Source: Scrofimicrobium canadense
GTDB lineage: Bacteria; Actinomycetota; Actinomycetes; Actinomycetales; Actinomycetaceae
DNA length: 64,000 bases
Reading direction: 5' to 3'
NCBI RefSeq assembly: GCF_009696615.1
Contig: NZ_VULO01000005.1
Coordinates: 1 to 64,000 of the forward strand
This document shows positions 53,470 to 62,146 of this stretch, piece by piece; the first letter of the stretch is position 1; each line of letters starts with the position of its first letter. Made by a program: the position numbers and the translations under genes. The notes below the pieces were generated by a model, which worked only from the letters and a program-made list of their open reading frames with translations, was not told the origin of the DNA and did not search any database.

Positions 53470-55226
53470 ACGCGTGGATGTTACCTATTCCGGTGCTACT
53501 GCCGTTACTGAGTGCAGGATTAGCGCTGGTCGTTTCCCGCCGGCCACGTATTCAACAGGCTATTTCAGTTGCAGCGTTAGCGACTTCGCTGGTTTTCAGC
53601 ATCTATATTCTTATTGCGGCTAACTCTGGACCTCTGGTTTTGGATGTGGGATCGTGGGCAGCGCCCATCGGAATCACCTTGGTTGGCGACCGGTTAGCTG
53701 CTCTTATGCTGGTGATCTCCCAAATCGTCACCCTAGCAGTCATGGTCTATTCCATCGGCCAAGATGTTGCAGACGACTCACCCGCCGCACCAATCGCCAT
53801 CTATCACCCAACGTTCCTTGTCTTGGTGGCGGGAGTGTCTAACGCCTTCCTCACTGGGGACCTCTTCAATCTCTACGTCGGTTTCGAACTTCTCCTTGCA
53901 GCTAGTTTTGTTCTCATCACTCTTGGTGGTACCCGTGGCCGCGTGCGAGCAGGAACCGTATACGTAGTCGTCTCCTTGATCTCTTCCGTCATTTTTCTCA
54001 CCGCCATTGCACTGATTTACGGCGCACTGGGTACGGTGAATATGGCGCAGCTTTCGGTGCGGATTCACGACCTTGACCCCAATATGGCACTCCTATTGCA
54101 GCTGATGCTTTTGGTTGCCTTCGGCATCAAGGCAGCAATTTTTCCATTGTCTGCATGGCTTCCAGACTCCTATCCCACCGCACCCGCACAGGTAACTGCT
54201 GTCTTTGCTGGCCTGCTGACAAAAGTCGGTATCTACGCCATTATGCGTCTGCAGTTCACTCTCTTCCCTGACAATAATCTGCAGGTATTATTGGCAGTTC
54301 TCGCGATATTCACAATGGTTACCGGCATTATGGGGGCGGTGGCTCAAGATGATGTGAAGCGACTTTTGAGTTTTACCTTGGTCTCACACATCGGCTACAT
54401 GCTGTGGGGAATATCCTTAGCTACAGTTTTGTCGCTATCTTCGGCTATCTATTACGCTGCCCACCACATTTTGGTGCAGGCCACTTTATTCCTCATCGTA
54501 GGACTCATTGAACGCAAGACTGGAACCACCTCCTCATCACGTCTGTCCAGCATGATGCGCACAGCCCCGTTTATAGCCATTCTCTTCTTTATCTCTGGAA
54601 CCAACCTGGTGGGAATCCCACCGTTGTCAGGGTTCATTGGAAAACTGGGGCTCACTGAGGCTTCGGTCAATGCGGATACTCCCGTGGCATGGTCGCTGTT
54701 GGCAGCCGGCTTGGTCACTTCGCTGCTCACCCTCTACGTACTTATCAAAGTGTGGAACCGAGTTTTTTGGCAAACCCCCGAAGATGGCAGTCGCCTAGCC
54801 GATACTTTTGGAAAGAAGAAGCACCTGTCTGGCCGTGAAGAACGGATGCTTAAACGTGCTCAACTGGCCGATCGCTCTCAGCGTGTTTCACACATTGTCG
54901 CCGAGTCGGCTCGAACTGAGCATGAACGTGGTGGCGGCAATGTAGGAGCCATCATGTATGGAACGGTCGTGGCCCTCACCCTGGTGCAGATAGCCATGTC
55001 GGTATTCGGCGGCAACATCTTCGCGTACACGACTGAGTCTGCTTCAGCACTTATCAACAAGCATTCGTATGTCACAGCCGTTCTTGGTGAAGATGGGCGA
55101 GGCGGCGGAGTGTCTAACGATGTTACGGGAGGAATCTCGTTGCCGTGGGAGACTCCCCCTCGCCCAATCCCGTATGCACCTGATGAAAGCGCCAACCTTC
55201 CCGACGTGGGGGGTGAGACCAAGTGA
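53466..55226 (+). CDS. mrpD: Mrp antiporter subunit D (NuoM/N-like)
   Basis: 586 aa with about 14 helices. GDLFNLYVGFELLLAASFVL, GIKAAIFPLSAWLPDSYP and FSTLSHIGYM-like LVSHIGYMLWG are complex I antiporter-type motifs, including the channel Glu and Lys. After helix 13 a cytoplasmic stretch (about 440-490) and a C-terminal extracytoplasmic tail of about 60 residues extend beyond the usual length (near 500 aa). It overlaps mrpE by 4 nt. Confidence 0.94.
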   Translation: MNAWMLPIPVLLPLLSAGLALVVSRRPRIQQAISVAALATSLVFSIYILIAANSGPLVLDVGSWAAPIGITLVGDRLAALMLVISQIVTLAVMVYSIGQDVADDSPAAPIAIYHPTFLVLVAGVSNAFLTGDLFNLYVGFELLLAASFVLITLGGTRGRVRAGTVYVVVSLISSVIFLTAIALIYGALGTVNMAQLSVRIHDLDPNMALLLQLMLLVAFGIKAAIFPLSAWLPDSYPTAPAQVTAVFAGLLTKVGIYAIMRLQFTLFPDNNLQVLLAVLAIFTMVTGIMGAVAQDDVKRLLSFTLVSHIGYMLWGISLATVLSLSSAIYYAAHHILVQATLFLIVGLIERKTGTTSSSRLSSMMRTAPFIAILFFISGTNLVGIPPLSGFIGKLGLTEASVNADTPVAWSLLAAGLVTSLLTLYVLIKVWNRVFWQTPEDGSRLADTFGKKKHLSGREERMLKRAQLADRSQRVSHIVAESARTEHERGGGNVGAIMYGTVVALTLVQIAMSVFGGNIFAYTTESASALINKHSYVTAVLGEDGRGGGVSNDVTGGISLPWETPPRPIPYAPDESANLPDVGGETK

Positions 55227-55810
55227 GGAAAAGAGTTCGGACAATCGTAGGGAAGAATCCCGCAGCCTACCCGCGTTTTTCACTCATTTTTAGCCTTTGG
55301 CTGCTGTTTATCTGGTTTGCCGCATTCGGAGACTTCTCATGGGTTTCCCTCATCGGCGGCACGGCAATTGCGATCGCCATACAGTGGCTGTTTCCCCTTC
55401 CTCATCAGTCAAAGACATGGCATGTACGCGTCGTGCCGCTGGCATGGCTTGTGGTCCGGTTTCTATGGGACATGGCAAAAGCTGGTCTTCATGTGGCCTA
55501 CCTGGTCATTTTTTCTCCACCACGCAAAGATGGCATTGTTGAGTGCCAGGTTCGCAGCGTCAACCCCGTATACATCTCCATCCTGGTTGCCATGACTTCG
55601 CTGATTCCCGGCACAATTGTCGTGCAGGTGGATCGGCCTCACCGCCGAATCTTCCTTCATGTTTTGGACATGGAATATCAAGGTGGCATTGCCGGTGTGA
55701 GAGAGGCGACCGCCGCTCAAGAAACTCGAATACTGCGAGCGCTCGCGCCGAACAGTGTTCTGTCCGAAACTGGCCTCAAGGAAAGGAGGCACGATGGCCG
55801 AAGCAACTGA
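55223..55810 (+). CDS. mrpE: Mrp antiporter subunit E
   Basis: 195 aa. Two to three N-terminal helices are followed by a cytoplasmic domain with CQVRSVNPVYISILVAMTSL and PGTIVVQVD, the MrpE signature. It is part of the heteromeric Na+/H+ antiporter. The last 17 nt overlap mrpF. Confidence 0.92.
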   Translation: MRKRVRTIVGKNPAAYPRFSLIFSLWLLFIWFAAFGDFSWVSLIGGTAIAIAIQWLFPLPHQSKTWHVRVVPLAWLVVRFLWDMAKAGLHVAYLVIFSPPRKDGIVECQVRSVNPVYISILVAMTSLIPGTIVVQVDRPHRRIFLHVLDMEYQGGIAGVREATAAQETRILRALAPNSVLSETGLKERRHDGRSN

Positions 55811-56201
55811 GATTATCTACTGGATCTGCGGCGGGCTAGCCGCATTCGCGGCTCTCCTCACGGTTATCCGGCTGGGACTTGGCCCCACTATCTTAGATAG
55901 AGCCGTTGCCGTTGACCTTCTTACCGCGGTGGCAATTGCTGTGATTGTCTTGGTGATTGTTTGGCAGGGCCGGGCAGACCTGAGTGTCCTTTTGGTTATT
56001 TTTGCCCTCACTGGATTCTTTTCGTCGGTTGCTATTGCGAGGTTCGTCGGTAAAGAGCGTCCGGGAGAACGGAGCATTCTTAGCCCGGAAGAAGCGGCGC
56101 GCCAATTGCAAAAACTCCGCGACGAAGAGGAACGCCAGTTGCTCAAAGAAAAGGCGTTGGCAGATGAAGCCGATAAAAGACAGCGGGGAGATAACGCATG
56201 A
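55794..56201 (+). CDS. mrpF: Mrp antiporter subunit F
   Basis: 135 aa from ATG 55794, which lies behind AAAGGAGG; a longer upstream frame is inside mrpE. Three helices with GPTILDRAVAVDLLTAVAIA are typical of MrpF. A charged helical tail of about 45 residues (EEAARQLQKLRDEEERQLLK) exceeds the usual 85-95 aa family length. It overlaps mrpG by 4 nt. Confidence 0.92.
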   Translation: MAEATEIIYWICGGLAAFAALLTVIRLGLGPTILDRAVAVDLLTAVAIAVIVLVIVWQGRADLSVLLVIFALTGFFSSVAIARFVGKERPGERSILSPEEAARQLQKLRDEEERQLLKEKALADEADKRQRGDNA

Positions 56202-56563
56202 GCGACGAAGTTCTCAACCTTATTGGTGCTGTGTGCCTATTACTAGGCATCTCTCTCACTGCCATCGCGGCCCTTGGGCTTTTTAGGTTCCATGAACTGT
56301 TTGCCCGCATGCATGCTGCCAGCAAACCCCAGCTTTTAGGGCTCACTATCATTTGCCTAGGATTGTGCCTCACACTGAGAACTTGGTACTGGGTGCTGAT
56401 ATGCACCGTAGTGATTGCCATTCAACTATTGGCTGCACCAGTCGCGTCACACCTGCTAGGGCGTACCGCATACCGCACTGGGATAGCAGACCTTTCGACA
56501 CTCAGTGTCGATGAGTTAAATCAGGCAGCTCAAAGAGACTCAGGTGAGGACCAGCCCCGATAG
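56198..56563 (+). CDS. mrpG: Mrp antiporter subunit G
   Basis: 121 aa, three helices, with GLFRFHELFARMHAASKPQ as the MrpG core motif. It is the last gene of the antiporter operon. Its final 34 nt overlap the convergent DUF3073 gene, so the two 3' ends are antisense to each other. Confidence 0.92.
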   Translation: MSDEVLNLIGAVCLLLGISLTAIAALGLFRFHELFARMHAASKPQLLGLTIICLGLCLTLRTWYWVLICTVVIAIQLLAAPVASHLLGRTAYRTGIADLSTLSVDELNQAAQRDSGEDQPR

Positions 56564-56742
56564 GCTTCATCCTCATCATCTAAGGCATCGTCTTCCTCGA
56601 AGTCGGAGTCTTCAAAATCATCCGCTTCTGCCGTGTCGCCGGAAAGCTCGCGTTGTAACGCCTCAAGGTCAGTCTCAGGACTGAAATACTTGAGCCGTCT
56701 AGCGACTTTCATCTGTTTGGCCTTCTGACGGCCGCGCCCCAT
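56530..56742 (-). CDS. DUF3073 family protein
   Basis: 70 aa. MGRGRQKAKQMKVARRLKYF and SPETDLEALQREL are the DUF3073 signature, followed by a strongly acidic tail of Asp and Glu. The family is small, cytoplasmic, restricted to actinobacteria, and without known function. Confidence 0.92.
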   Translation of the reverse strand: MGRGRQKAKQMKVARRLKYFSPETDLEALQRELSGDTAEADDFEDSDFEEDDALDDEDEAYRGWSSPESL

Positions 56743-56847
56743 GGCGTCGACCCCCTCTACCTCTTGCGGGTCCGCTTGATGCGGTCCCCTGTGCGTATCA
56801 AATCTGTTCCGGGACTCATTCTAACCCGGACGAAAATAGACGTCCAA

Positions 56848-57237
56848 CTAACGGACAGTGAAATCTACTCCTTGGGGAGGGTAGACCTTCCCCAATTCCC
56901 TAGTAAAACGCCGCCATTGCTTGCGTTGACGCCGGGTGCCGGTATTTTCTCGAATCCGCCATACGATGAATGCGACAGTTGCCCCTGCCGCTACAACCGT
57001 CGATAGGAGTATCATGATTGATTCTTTGTCGCCAGCGAGGGCTCGCTGCCACGTGGCGGCAGCATCCTCTTGTAGCCCATCGACTTTCTCTTGGGCTTTT
57101 TCTTTGAGGAGCTGCACCTGCACCTTGGGCTGCATCGTATAGCGAAGCTGTGCCAGGGTCTCTTCTAGCTCGGCGCGATCTTCAGCTAGCGCATTCTCCA
57201 TTTGCAGGATCTGACGTGCTGTTGCCCGATCACTCAT
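56848..57237 (-). CDS. DUF3618-like membrane-associated protein
   Basis: 129 aa. An N-terminal amphipathic helix region (DRAELEETLAQLRYTMQPKV, the DUF3618 core) is followed by a coiled-coil stretch, one membrane helix near 80-97 and a basic tail. Such proteins commonly sit next to Holin-X family genes, as here, where the start overlaps the upstream gene by 8 nt. Function is unknown; a membrane-tethering or envelope stress role is guesswork. Confidence 0.8.
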   Translation of the reverse strand: MSDRATARQILQMENALAEDRAELEETLAQLRYTMQPKVQVQLLKEKAQEKVDGLQEDAAATWQRALAGDKESIMILLSTVVAAGATVAFIVWRIRENTGTRRQRKQWRRFTRELGKVYPPQGVDFTVR

Positions 57238-57649
57238 CGCTCAGTCCTTCCTTGAGAATGTCGAAATCTTTGGTGACGCCTTCCTTGACTTCAGGCATCT
57301 TGCGTTTCCCATCCTTGAAAAGTAGGACCGCAATAACCAGGCAGATCACCAGCAGCAGTAACAAAATTCCCGCGGTGATGAGGGCGGCGGCCCATGTTGG
57401 CACAATCAAGGCAAAAGCAAGCTCAATACTGTGGAAAAGCCACCAAAATAATGTAAGGCCGAAAAGAGCAGCAAGAGCCACAAGAACTGCGCCTCCCGCC
57501 AAACTCTTCTGAGCCTGCTTCATCTTCAGTTTCGCCAGTTCAGCTTCAGCCTTCAAAATTGACGTGAACTGGGATGTGGCGCTGGACATAAGGGAGCCCA
57601 AGGAACGAGTAGGCCGCTGAGGTGAATCAGCTTCGGGGTTTGGCCGCAT
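57230..57649 (-). CDS. Actinobacterial Holin-X/DUF1469-like membrane protein
   Basis: 139 aa. RPTRSLGSLMSSATSQFTSI and a Lys/Glu-rich amphipathic helix lead to two membrane helices (about 50-75 and 82-110). This is the Holin-X (PF07332) layout. Despite the name, there is no phage context, and the protein is probably a host envelope factor encoded with the DUF3618 protein. Confidence 0.85.
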   Translation of the reverse strand: MRPNPEADSPQRPTRSLGSLMSSATSQFTSILKAEAELAKLKMKQAQKSLAGGAVLVALAALFGLTLFWWLFHSIELAFALIVPTWAAALITAGILLLLLVICLVIAVLLFKDGKRKMPEVKEGVTKDFDILKEGLSDE

Positions 57650-57690
57650 AAGTGGATCCTCTCACTGCAGGTAGGTCTATTGTGCCACGA

Positions 57691-58593
57691 TCACTGGTCT
57701 ATGACTGAGCCAGGAAGGTTGTCGAGGATTTGTTTGGCCCGATCTGCTAGCTCCGCTGCAGCTGGCGGCAGTTCTCCGCTAGGTGCCATGTGGGTGAGTT
57801 GTTCTTCTAGAGACACTTCCGTGTCGTGTCCCAATTCGCGTAGCGCATCCAACACCATGTCGCGCGAAGGAGAGATCAGCTCGCCAGCAACCTTGCCGTC
57901 CGCGAGGAATACGACGCGGTCCGCCCATGCTGCGGCATCGACATCGTGAGTGACCATGATGACGCTTTGCCCATAGACATCAACGGCTCGGCGAAGAAAT
58001 TCAAGAATCTGGCGGGATGAGCGTGAATCGAGGTTACCTGTTGGCTCATCGGCAAAAATCACGGCTGGCTCTGTGACCAACGCTCTGGCGCAGGCAACTC
58101 GTTGCTGTTGTCCTCCAGAAAGCTCTGAGGGGCGGTGACTAAGGCGATCGGTCAGTCCAACGGCTTCGACAACCTCCCGTAAGCGTTCATCGGGAATCTT
58201 CTTGCCAGCGATACTTGCAGGCAATGTGATGTTCTGTTTTACCGTCAAAGTTGGTACCAAATTGAAGGATTGGAAAATGAATCCGATGCGATCTCGCCGC
58301 ACTTTTGTGAGCTGGCGCTCGTTCATGTGGGTTATCTCGCTACCCTCTAGTTTTATCTCCCCGCTGGAAGGAGAATCGAGGCCCGCCAGGCAGTGCATCA
58401 GCGTCGATTTTCCCGATCCTGAAGGCCCCATGATGGCTGTCAGTTTCGATTCTTCAAAACTGATGCTGACGTGGTCTAAAGCGGTGACTGAGGTGCCTTT
58501 TTCTCCGTAGATTTTCACCAGGCCTCTGCAGCTGACAACACCCTCGGTATACGTGGGCGAGGTGGGGTGTGCGCTTGTGGAGGAAGCAAACAT
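57691..58593 (-). CDS. Orphan MacB/LolD-type ABC ATPase
   Basis: 300 aa from ATG 58593. Walker [38 protein letters not shown] and MVTHD are intact. TAGACT lies 6 nt before this ATG, supporting it over the GTG two codons upstream. It resembles the ATPase at 39706 but has about 60 extra C-terminal residues, and no permease gene lies next to it. Either the permease is elsewhere or it shares the partner of its paralogue. Confidence 0.9.
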   Translation of the reverse strand: MFASSTSAHPTSPTYTEGVVSCRGLVKIYGEKGTSVTALDHVSISFEESKLTAIMGPSGSGKSTLMHCLAGLDSPSSGEIKLEGSEITHMNERQLTKVRRDRIGFIFQSFNLVPTLTVKQNITLPASIAGKKIPDERLREVVEAVGLTDRLSHRPSELSGGQQQRVACARALVTEPAVIFADEPTGNLDSRSSRQILEFLRRAVDVYGQSVIMVTHDVDAAAWADRVVFLADGKVAGELISPSRDMVLDALRELGHDTEVSLEEQLTHMAPSGELPPAAAELADRAKQILDNLPGSVIDQ

Positions 58594-58599
58594 GATCAC

Positions 58600-58605
58600 A
58601 GTCTA
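58600..58605 (-). promoter_or_regulatory. -10 element of leaderless ABC ATPase gene
   Basis: TAGACT on the minus strand lies exactly 6 nt before ATG 58593. Confidence 0.5.
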
Positions 58606-58659
58606 GCCAATATGGAGAGGGTAGCTAATGACGGGCTTACCGCGATCGGGTCTTTTCTC

Positions 58660-59082
58660 ATGAACAAAAAAACTCCTATCGCAGTGTGTACTACTCTCCT
58701 TCTAGCCCTGGGACTCTCCGCATGTGGTTCCGGTGAACAGTCAGTCGACGCGGCATGCAAAGTCCTAAACGAAGAGGGCAAAGCGGCATTCGGAAGCCTC
58801 AACGCATCCGCACTTCAGGATCCCAGTGCCCTGACCTCACTGGTTGATTCAGCCAAGGGCGTCGGGGAAAAGATCACCAACACTGAGGTCAAGGGCGCGT
58901 GGGACGGTATTGTGACCGACCTCGATTCCATGGTTCAGATGCTCGATGGTGTTGACCTGAGTGACCCTGCTTCGATTGACGAAGCCAAGATGAAAGAGCT
59001 CACCACTAAGAGCACCGAACTTCAAACAACTCTTCTTGAGGACATGAACAAGCTGCAGGAGCTTTGCCCCGACATGCAGTAA
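58660..59082 (+). CDS. Putative lipoprotein, unknown function
   Basis: About 140 aa from ATG 58660, giving a standard lipoprotein signal: KK, a hydrophobic core and the lipobox LSAC with Cys near residue 20. An in-frame ATG at 58612 would add 16 residues to the signal. The mature part is helical and acidic, with two more cysteines (in AACKVLN and ELCPDMQ) that may form a disulfide. No domain is recognised. It diverges from the orphan ABC ATPase. Confidence 0.78.
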   Translation: MNKKTPIAVCTTLLLALGLSACGSGEQSVDAACKVLNEEGKAAFGSLNASALQDPSALTSLVDSAKGVGEKITNTEVKGAWDGIVTDLDSMVQMLDGVDLSDPASIDEAKMKELTTKSTELQTTLLEDMNKLQELCPDMQ

Positions 59083-59095
59083 GCGTACTAGCTAC

Positions 59096-60106
59096 TCACG
59101 GGCGCGTTTTTGGTGACACCGTGTAAGTATGCTCAGGATCTTTGTTGGCCACGCCCGCCAGGGTCTGATCAATGAGGTCCATGGCCTCCTTGGGAATTTC
59201 GACCGAGGAGGCTTTTACTGTATCTGCTAGCTGCTCAGGGCGTGACGCCCCCACCAGGGCTGCCGCGACGTTGGGGTTTTGCAACACCCAGGCAATTGCC
59301 ATCTGCGGCATCGACAATCCTAAGTCAGCCGCAATGGGCTTCAAGTTTTGGACGGCAGTGAGTGTCGCTTCGTCCATAAACTTGGCGATCATTGCTGCGC
59401 CACTCTTCTCATCCGTGGCGCGCGACCCCTGAGGGGCAGGCTGGCCGGGAAGATACTTTCCAGAGAGCACTCCCTGGGCCATCGGAGACCACACGATCTG
59501 GGAAATCCCCAGTTCTTCGCTGGTAGGAATAACTTTTTCTTCGATGACCCTATGCAGCATCGAATACTGTGGTTGGTTTGAGATCAGCTGAATGTTCAGC
59601 TCTTTTGCCAGCGCCGCGCCTTCGCGAAGCTGCTCTGCCGTCCACTCAGACACTCCAATGTAGAGGACTTTTCCTTGACGAACCAGGTCGGCAAAGGCCG
59701 TCATGGTTTCTTCCAAAGGAGTCTCATAGTCGAAGCGGTGGGCCTGATAAAGGTCAATGTAATCGGTGTCTAGCCTGCGCAGTGACCCGTGAATCCCATC
59801 CATAATGTGTTTGCGTGATAACCCCACATCATTGGGGCCTTTTTGACCGATGGGCCAATACACTTTGGTGAAGATCTCTAGATTTTCACGAGGGATTCCC
59901 CGCAGCGCACGTCCCAATACTGATTCGGCGGCGGTGTTGGCGTAGACGTCAGCGGTGTCAAAAGTTGTGATACCTAAATCCAGCGCCGCGTGGACGGTGC
60001 GAATGGCGGTGCGGTCTTCTACCTGCGAACCGTGGGTGATCCAGTTCCCGTAGGTAATCTCTGAAATTTTGAGGCCTGAGTTTCCCAAATAGCGATATGC
60101 AACCAT
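59096..60106 (-). CDS. Aldo/keto reductase (voltage-gated K+ channel beta-like)
   Basis: 336 aa. TFDTADVYANTAAESVLGRAL, EIFTKVYWPIG and DLYQAHRFDYETPLEETM hold the Asp, Tyr, Lys and His tetrad. QMAIAWVLQNPNVAAALVGA binds NADPH. The N-terminus MVAYRYLGNSGLKISEITYG is typical of the Kv-beta-like AKR group. Substrate unknown. TAGCCT lies 6 nt before the ATG, so it is probably leaderless, with its own promoter just after the phosphatase gene. Confidence 0.9.
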   Translation of the reverse strand: MVAYRYLGNSGLKISEITYGNWITHGSQVEDRTAIRTVHAALDLGITTFDTADVYANTAAESVLGRALRGIPRENLEIFTKVYWPIGQKGPNDVGLSRKHIMDGIHGSLRRLDTDYIDLYQAHRFDYETPLEETMTAFADLVRQGKVLYIGVSEWTAEQLREGAALAKELNIQLISNQPQYSMLHRVIEEKVIPTSEELGISQIVWSPMAQGVLSGKYLPGQPAPQGSRATDEKSGAAMIAKFMDEATLTAVQNLKPIAADLGLSMPQMAIAWVLQNPNVAAALVGASRPEQLADTVKASSVEIPKEAMDLIDQTLAGVANKDPEHTYTVSPKTRP

Positions 60107-60112
60107 GTAATC

Positions 60113-60118
60113 AGGCTA
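60113..60118 (-). promoter_or_regulatory. -10 element of leaderless aldo/keto reductase gene
   Basis: TAGCCT on the minus strand lies exactly 6 nt before the ATG at 60106. Confidence 0.5.
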
Positions 60119-60122
60119 ACAC

Positions 60123-60893
60123 TCATGCGCCAAAACGCACCTGCAATTGTTCCAATTCTTCTTGCAGCAAACCGCCGTGGCGTAGGTAGTGTGCTGAACT
60201 CTTGAAATGGGAACAAATCCAGGTGAATGCCTGTTCAATGGCTGCTGGTGGTGTGGTGGTAGCCACCTCAACCAATGCAGGAACTAAAGGGAGTCCAGCT
60301 TTTTGTAGTTGTGCTTTAGCATTTTCTGCCCACGTGCCTGCCAGTGCCTTCTGGCTCTGGGCGTAGTCTTGCACAATCGCGTCGCGCTGGACACCAACTG
60401 CGTCGAGGATGAGCGCGCAGGCAACCCCGGTGCGGTCTTTACCTGCAGTGCAGTGCACCAACGTGGCCCCACCAGAAGCCAAACGTGCCACGGCAGCAAA
60501 ATGTGGTGCGTAACCCTCGAGCATGGACTCATACAAGTCACCCAGACTGGGAATGTTCGCTTCTAACGCGGCTGCTATATCACTAGTACCAGAGAGCATT
60601 GTTTCCATGCGTGTGGGGGTGAGGTTTCCTGGCGTGATCGGTAATTCCACATAGTCAATACCAGTACCCGTGGGGAGGCGGTCCGGTGCCATGCGCACCT
60701 CATCGGTGGCACGCAAGTCAGCAACAGAAGCCACATTACTAGCAGCCAGCTCACCCAAACCTTTTTCCGTCACAGTGTTCAACGCGGCAGACCGGTACAC
60801 CACGCCCGTATTTGTTACCCCACCACTACGCAGTGGTAGTCCCCCAAGATCACGAAAGTTAGCTACCCCATTAACCCCAGTCAACACGTTCAT
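60123..60893 (-). CDS. Tyrosine-protein phosphatase (PtpB-like)
   Basis: 256 aa. NFRDLGGLP near residue 12 and HCTAGKDRTG (Cys148, Arg154) are the signatures of the PtpB/DSP-type tyrosine or phosphoinositide phosphatases (COG2365). No signal peptide is present. In mycobacteria such an enzyme is secreted and acts on host targets; here nothing indicates export. TAGGGT lies 6 nt before the ATG. Confidence 0.9.
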   Translation of the reverse strand: MNVLTGVNGVANFRDLGGLPLRSGGVTNTGVVYRSAALNTVTEKGLGELAASNVASVADLRATDEVRMAPDRLPTGTGIDYVELPITPGNLTPTRMETMLSGTSDIAAALEANIPSLGDLYESMLEGYAPHFAAVARLASGGATLVHCTAGKDRTGVACALILDAVGVQRDAIVQDYAQSQKALAGTWAENAKAQLQKAGLPLVPALVEVATTTPPAAIEQAFTWICSHFKSSAHYLRHGGLLQEELEQLQVRFGA

Positions 60894-60899
60894 AATCTT

Positions 60900-60905
60900 A
60901 CCCTA
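60900..60905 (-). promoter_or_regulatory. -10 element of leaderless phosphatase gene
   Basis: TAGGGT on the minus strand lies exactly 6 nt before the ATG at 60893. Confidence 0.5.
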
Positions 60906-61024
60906 AAGGACTATTTGCCAATATGGTTGGCACATCTTGATTTTGCGAGGTATACACAAAAACCTGACCCGGCGACAAAGGCTATTTCAGTGGCACCACC
61001 GCGTACATATGATTTGCTGGATGT

Positions 61025-61476
61025 ATGACAAAATATGATGACGCGAGTTGGCATTGCGAGGGGGATTTCCCTGAGGATCTACCTGAGTCTGTGGGGACAA
61101 CACATCGGGATGTTTGTGACATGGTGTTTACTCAATCAACTTTTCGATGAAGAAACTGTTGCAGAAATGCGGGAAGAAACAGAACGTCTTGAAAGAAAGG
61201 AGATTACTCCCGGAGTATTTCTTATGGAGGTGTTGGACGGAAAATTTGTAAGTGATGATCTCACTGACACAGGCAACGCTTTTTGCCCTTGCCTACTATG
61301 AAGGGCAGGATGACGACTCGCGTTACATTGACGATTACTCCGAAACGTTTGATGACGCGGTCACCGACATCTACCGCGTACCGGATAGTTGGGATGGTTA
61401 CGAGAAGTTAGCTCCGCATATTGCCCAAAGATATGAGAGTTGGGTGCGGGATAGGCACCCGATCTTCATTGGTTGA
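61025..61476 (+). pseudogene. Frameshifted DUF7832-like gene
   Basis: Three pieces in three frames read as one protein: MTKYDDASWHCEGDFPEDLP to GTTH, then IGMFVTWCLLNQLFDEETV to DTGNAF, then ALAYYEGQDDDSRYIDDYSE to the stop. The shifts are at about 61100-61105 and in a T5 run at 61280-61284, each a net +1. Removing one base at each gives exactly 149 codons and a stop. From memory it resembles the small DUF7832 family. Either the gene is decayed or the sequence has two errors. Confidence 0.75.
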
Positions 61477-61567
61477 GGCAACAACAATGCTTTCCTGTAC
61501 TTAGTGGGATGAAACGCGATAGTTGTGTGTCTATCTATCAGCAGTAGAACCTGACTTCTGTACAGCA

Positions 61568-61573
61568 TAGGCT
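61568..61573 (+). promoter_or_regulatory. -10 element of leaderless nitrobindin-like gene
   Basis: TAGGCT lies exactly 6 nt before ATG 61580 and there is no Shine-Dalgarno sequence. Confidence 0.5.
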
Positions 61574-61579
61574 AGAGAC

Positions 61580-62146
61580 ATGTTTGAAATCCCAGAAGAC
61601 CTCCCCCTAGAACTCTCGTCCCTGGCTTGGCTGCTGGGACGCTGGCAAGGGTGGGGGGTGCTCACTGAAGAAGGCGACAGTGCCCTCGTCCAAGAAATCC
61701 GCTGCGACATTGTCGGCACCCAGATGCGCATGGTCACCACCTTGTACAAGGGCAATGCTGATAGCGACGTCGCCCCAGAACTCACCGCCGCCCAAGGCCT
61801 AGAGATTATTACAGCCGGGGACCTGCTGCGTGAAGAAACCGCGTACTGGAGGGTCACCTCACCCCTCGCAGTTGTCCCCGACGACGACCAAACACCTCGC
61901 GAAATGGCCTTGACTAGCTGTGACACGCGGGGATTGTCGGTGTTGTGGATCGGAGCGGTCATGGGGCCACGCGTAACATTGACCACCGACGTGATCGCCC
62001 GCGAACCCGGTGCCGTTGATGTTGACCGAATGACCCGCATGTACGGGCTGGTCGCAGGGGAACTGATGTGGACAACAGACCTCACCGTGGGAGACGCGGA
62101 ACCAGAGGTTGAGCTCACCGGACGATTGATGCGCGTCAATGACTGA
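61580..62146 (+). CDS. Nitrobindin-fold FABP-like protein lacking histidine
   Basis: 188 aa, beta-barrel of the nitrobindin/THAP4 (DUF1794) family. LAWLLGRWQGWGVL matches the GxWxGxG signature, and GELMWTTDLT to LTGRLMR is the C-terminal block. In heme-binding nitrobindins this block contains the proximal His; here the position appears to be Glu (EVELTGRL) and the entire protein has no His. Heme binding through His is therefore ruled out, and another ligand is likely. It overlaps ygfZ by 8 nt and probably forms an operon with it and dtd. Confidence 0.85.
   Translation: MFEIPEDLPLELSSLAWLLGRWQGWGVLTEEGDSALVQEIRCDIVGTQMRMVTTLYKGNADSDVAPELTAAQGLEIITAGDLLREETAYWRVTSPLAVVPDDDQTPREMALTSCDTRGLSVLWIGAVMGPRVTLTTDVIAREPGAVDVDRMTRMYGLVAGELMWTTDLTVGDAEPEVELTGRLMRVND

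Noticed and set aside
57230-57649. Holin-X name as a sign of prophage
   Set aside because: No other phage genes are present and this family is common in actinobacterial chromosomes next to DUF3618 proteins.
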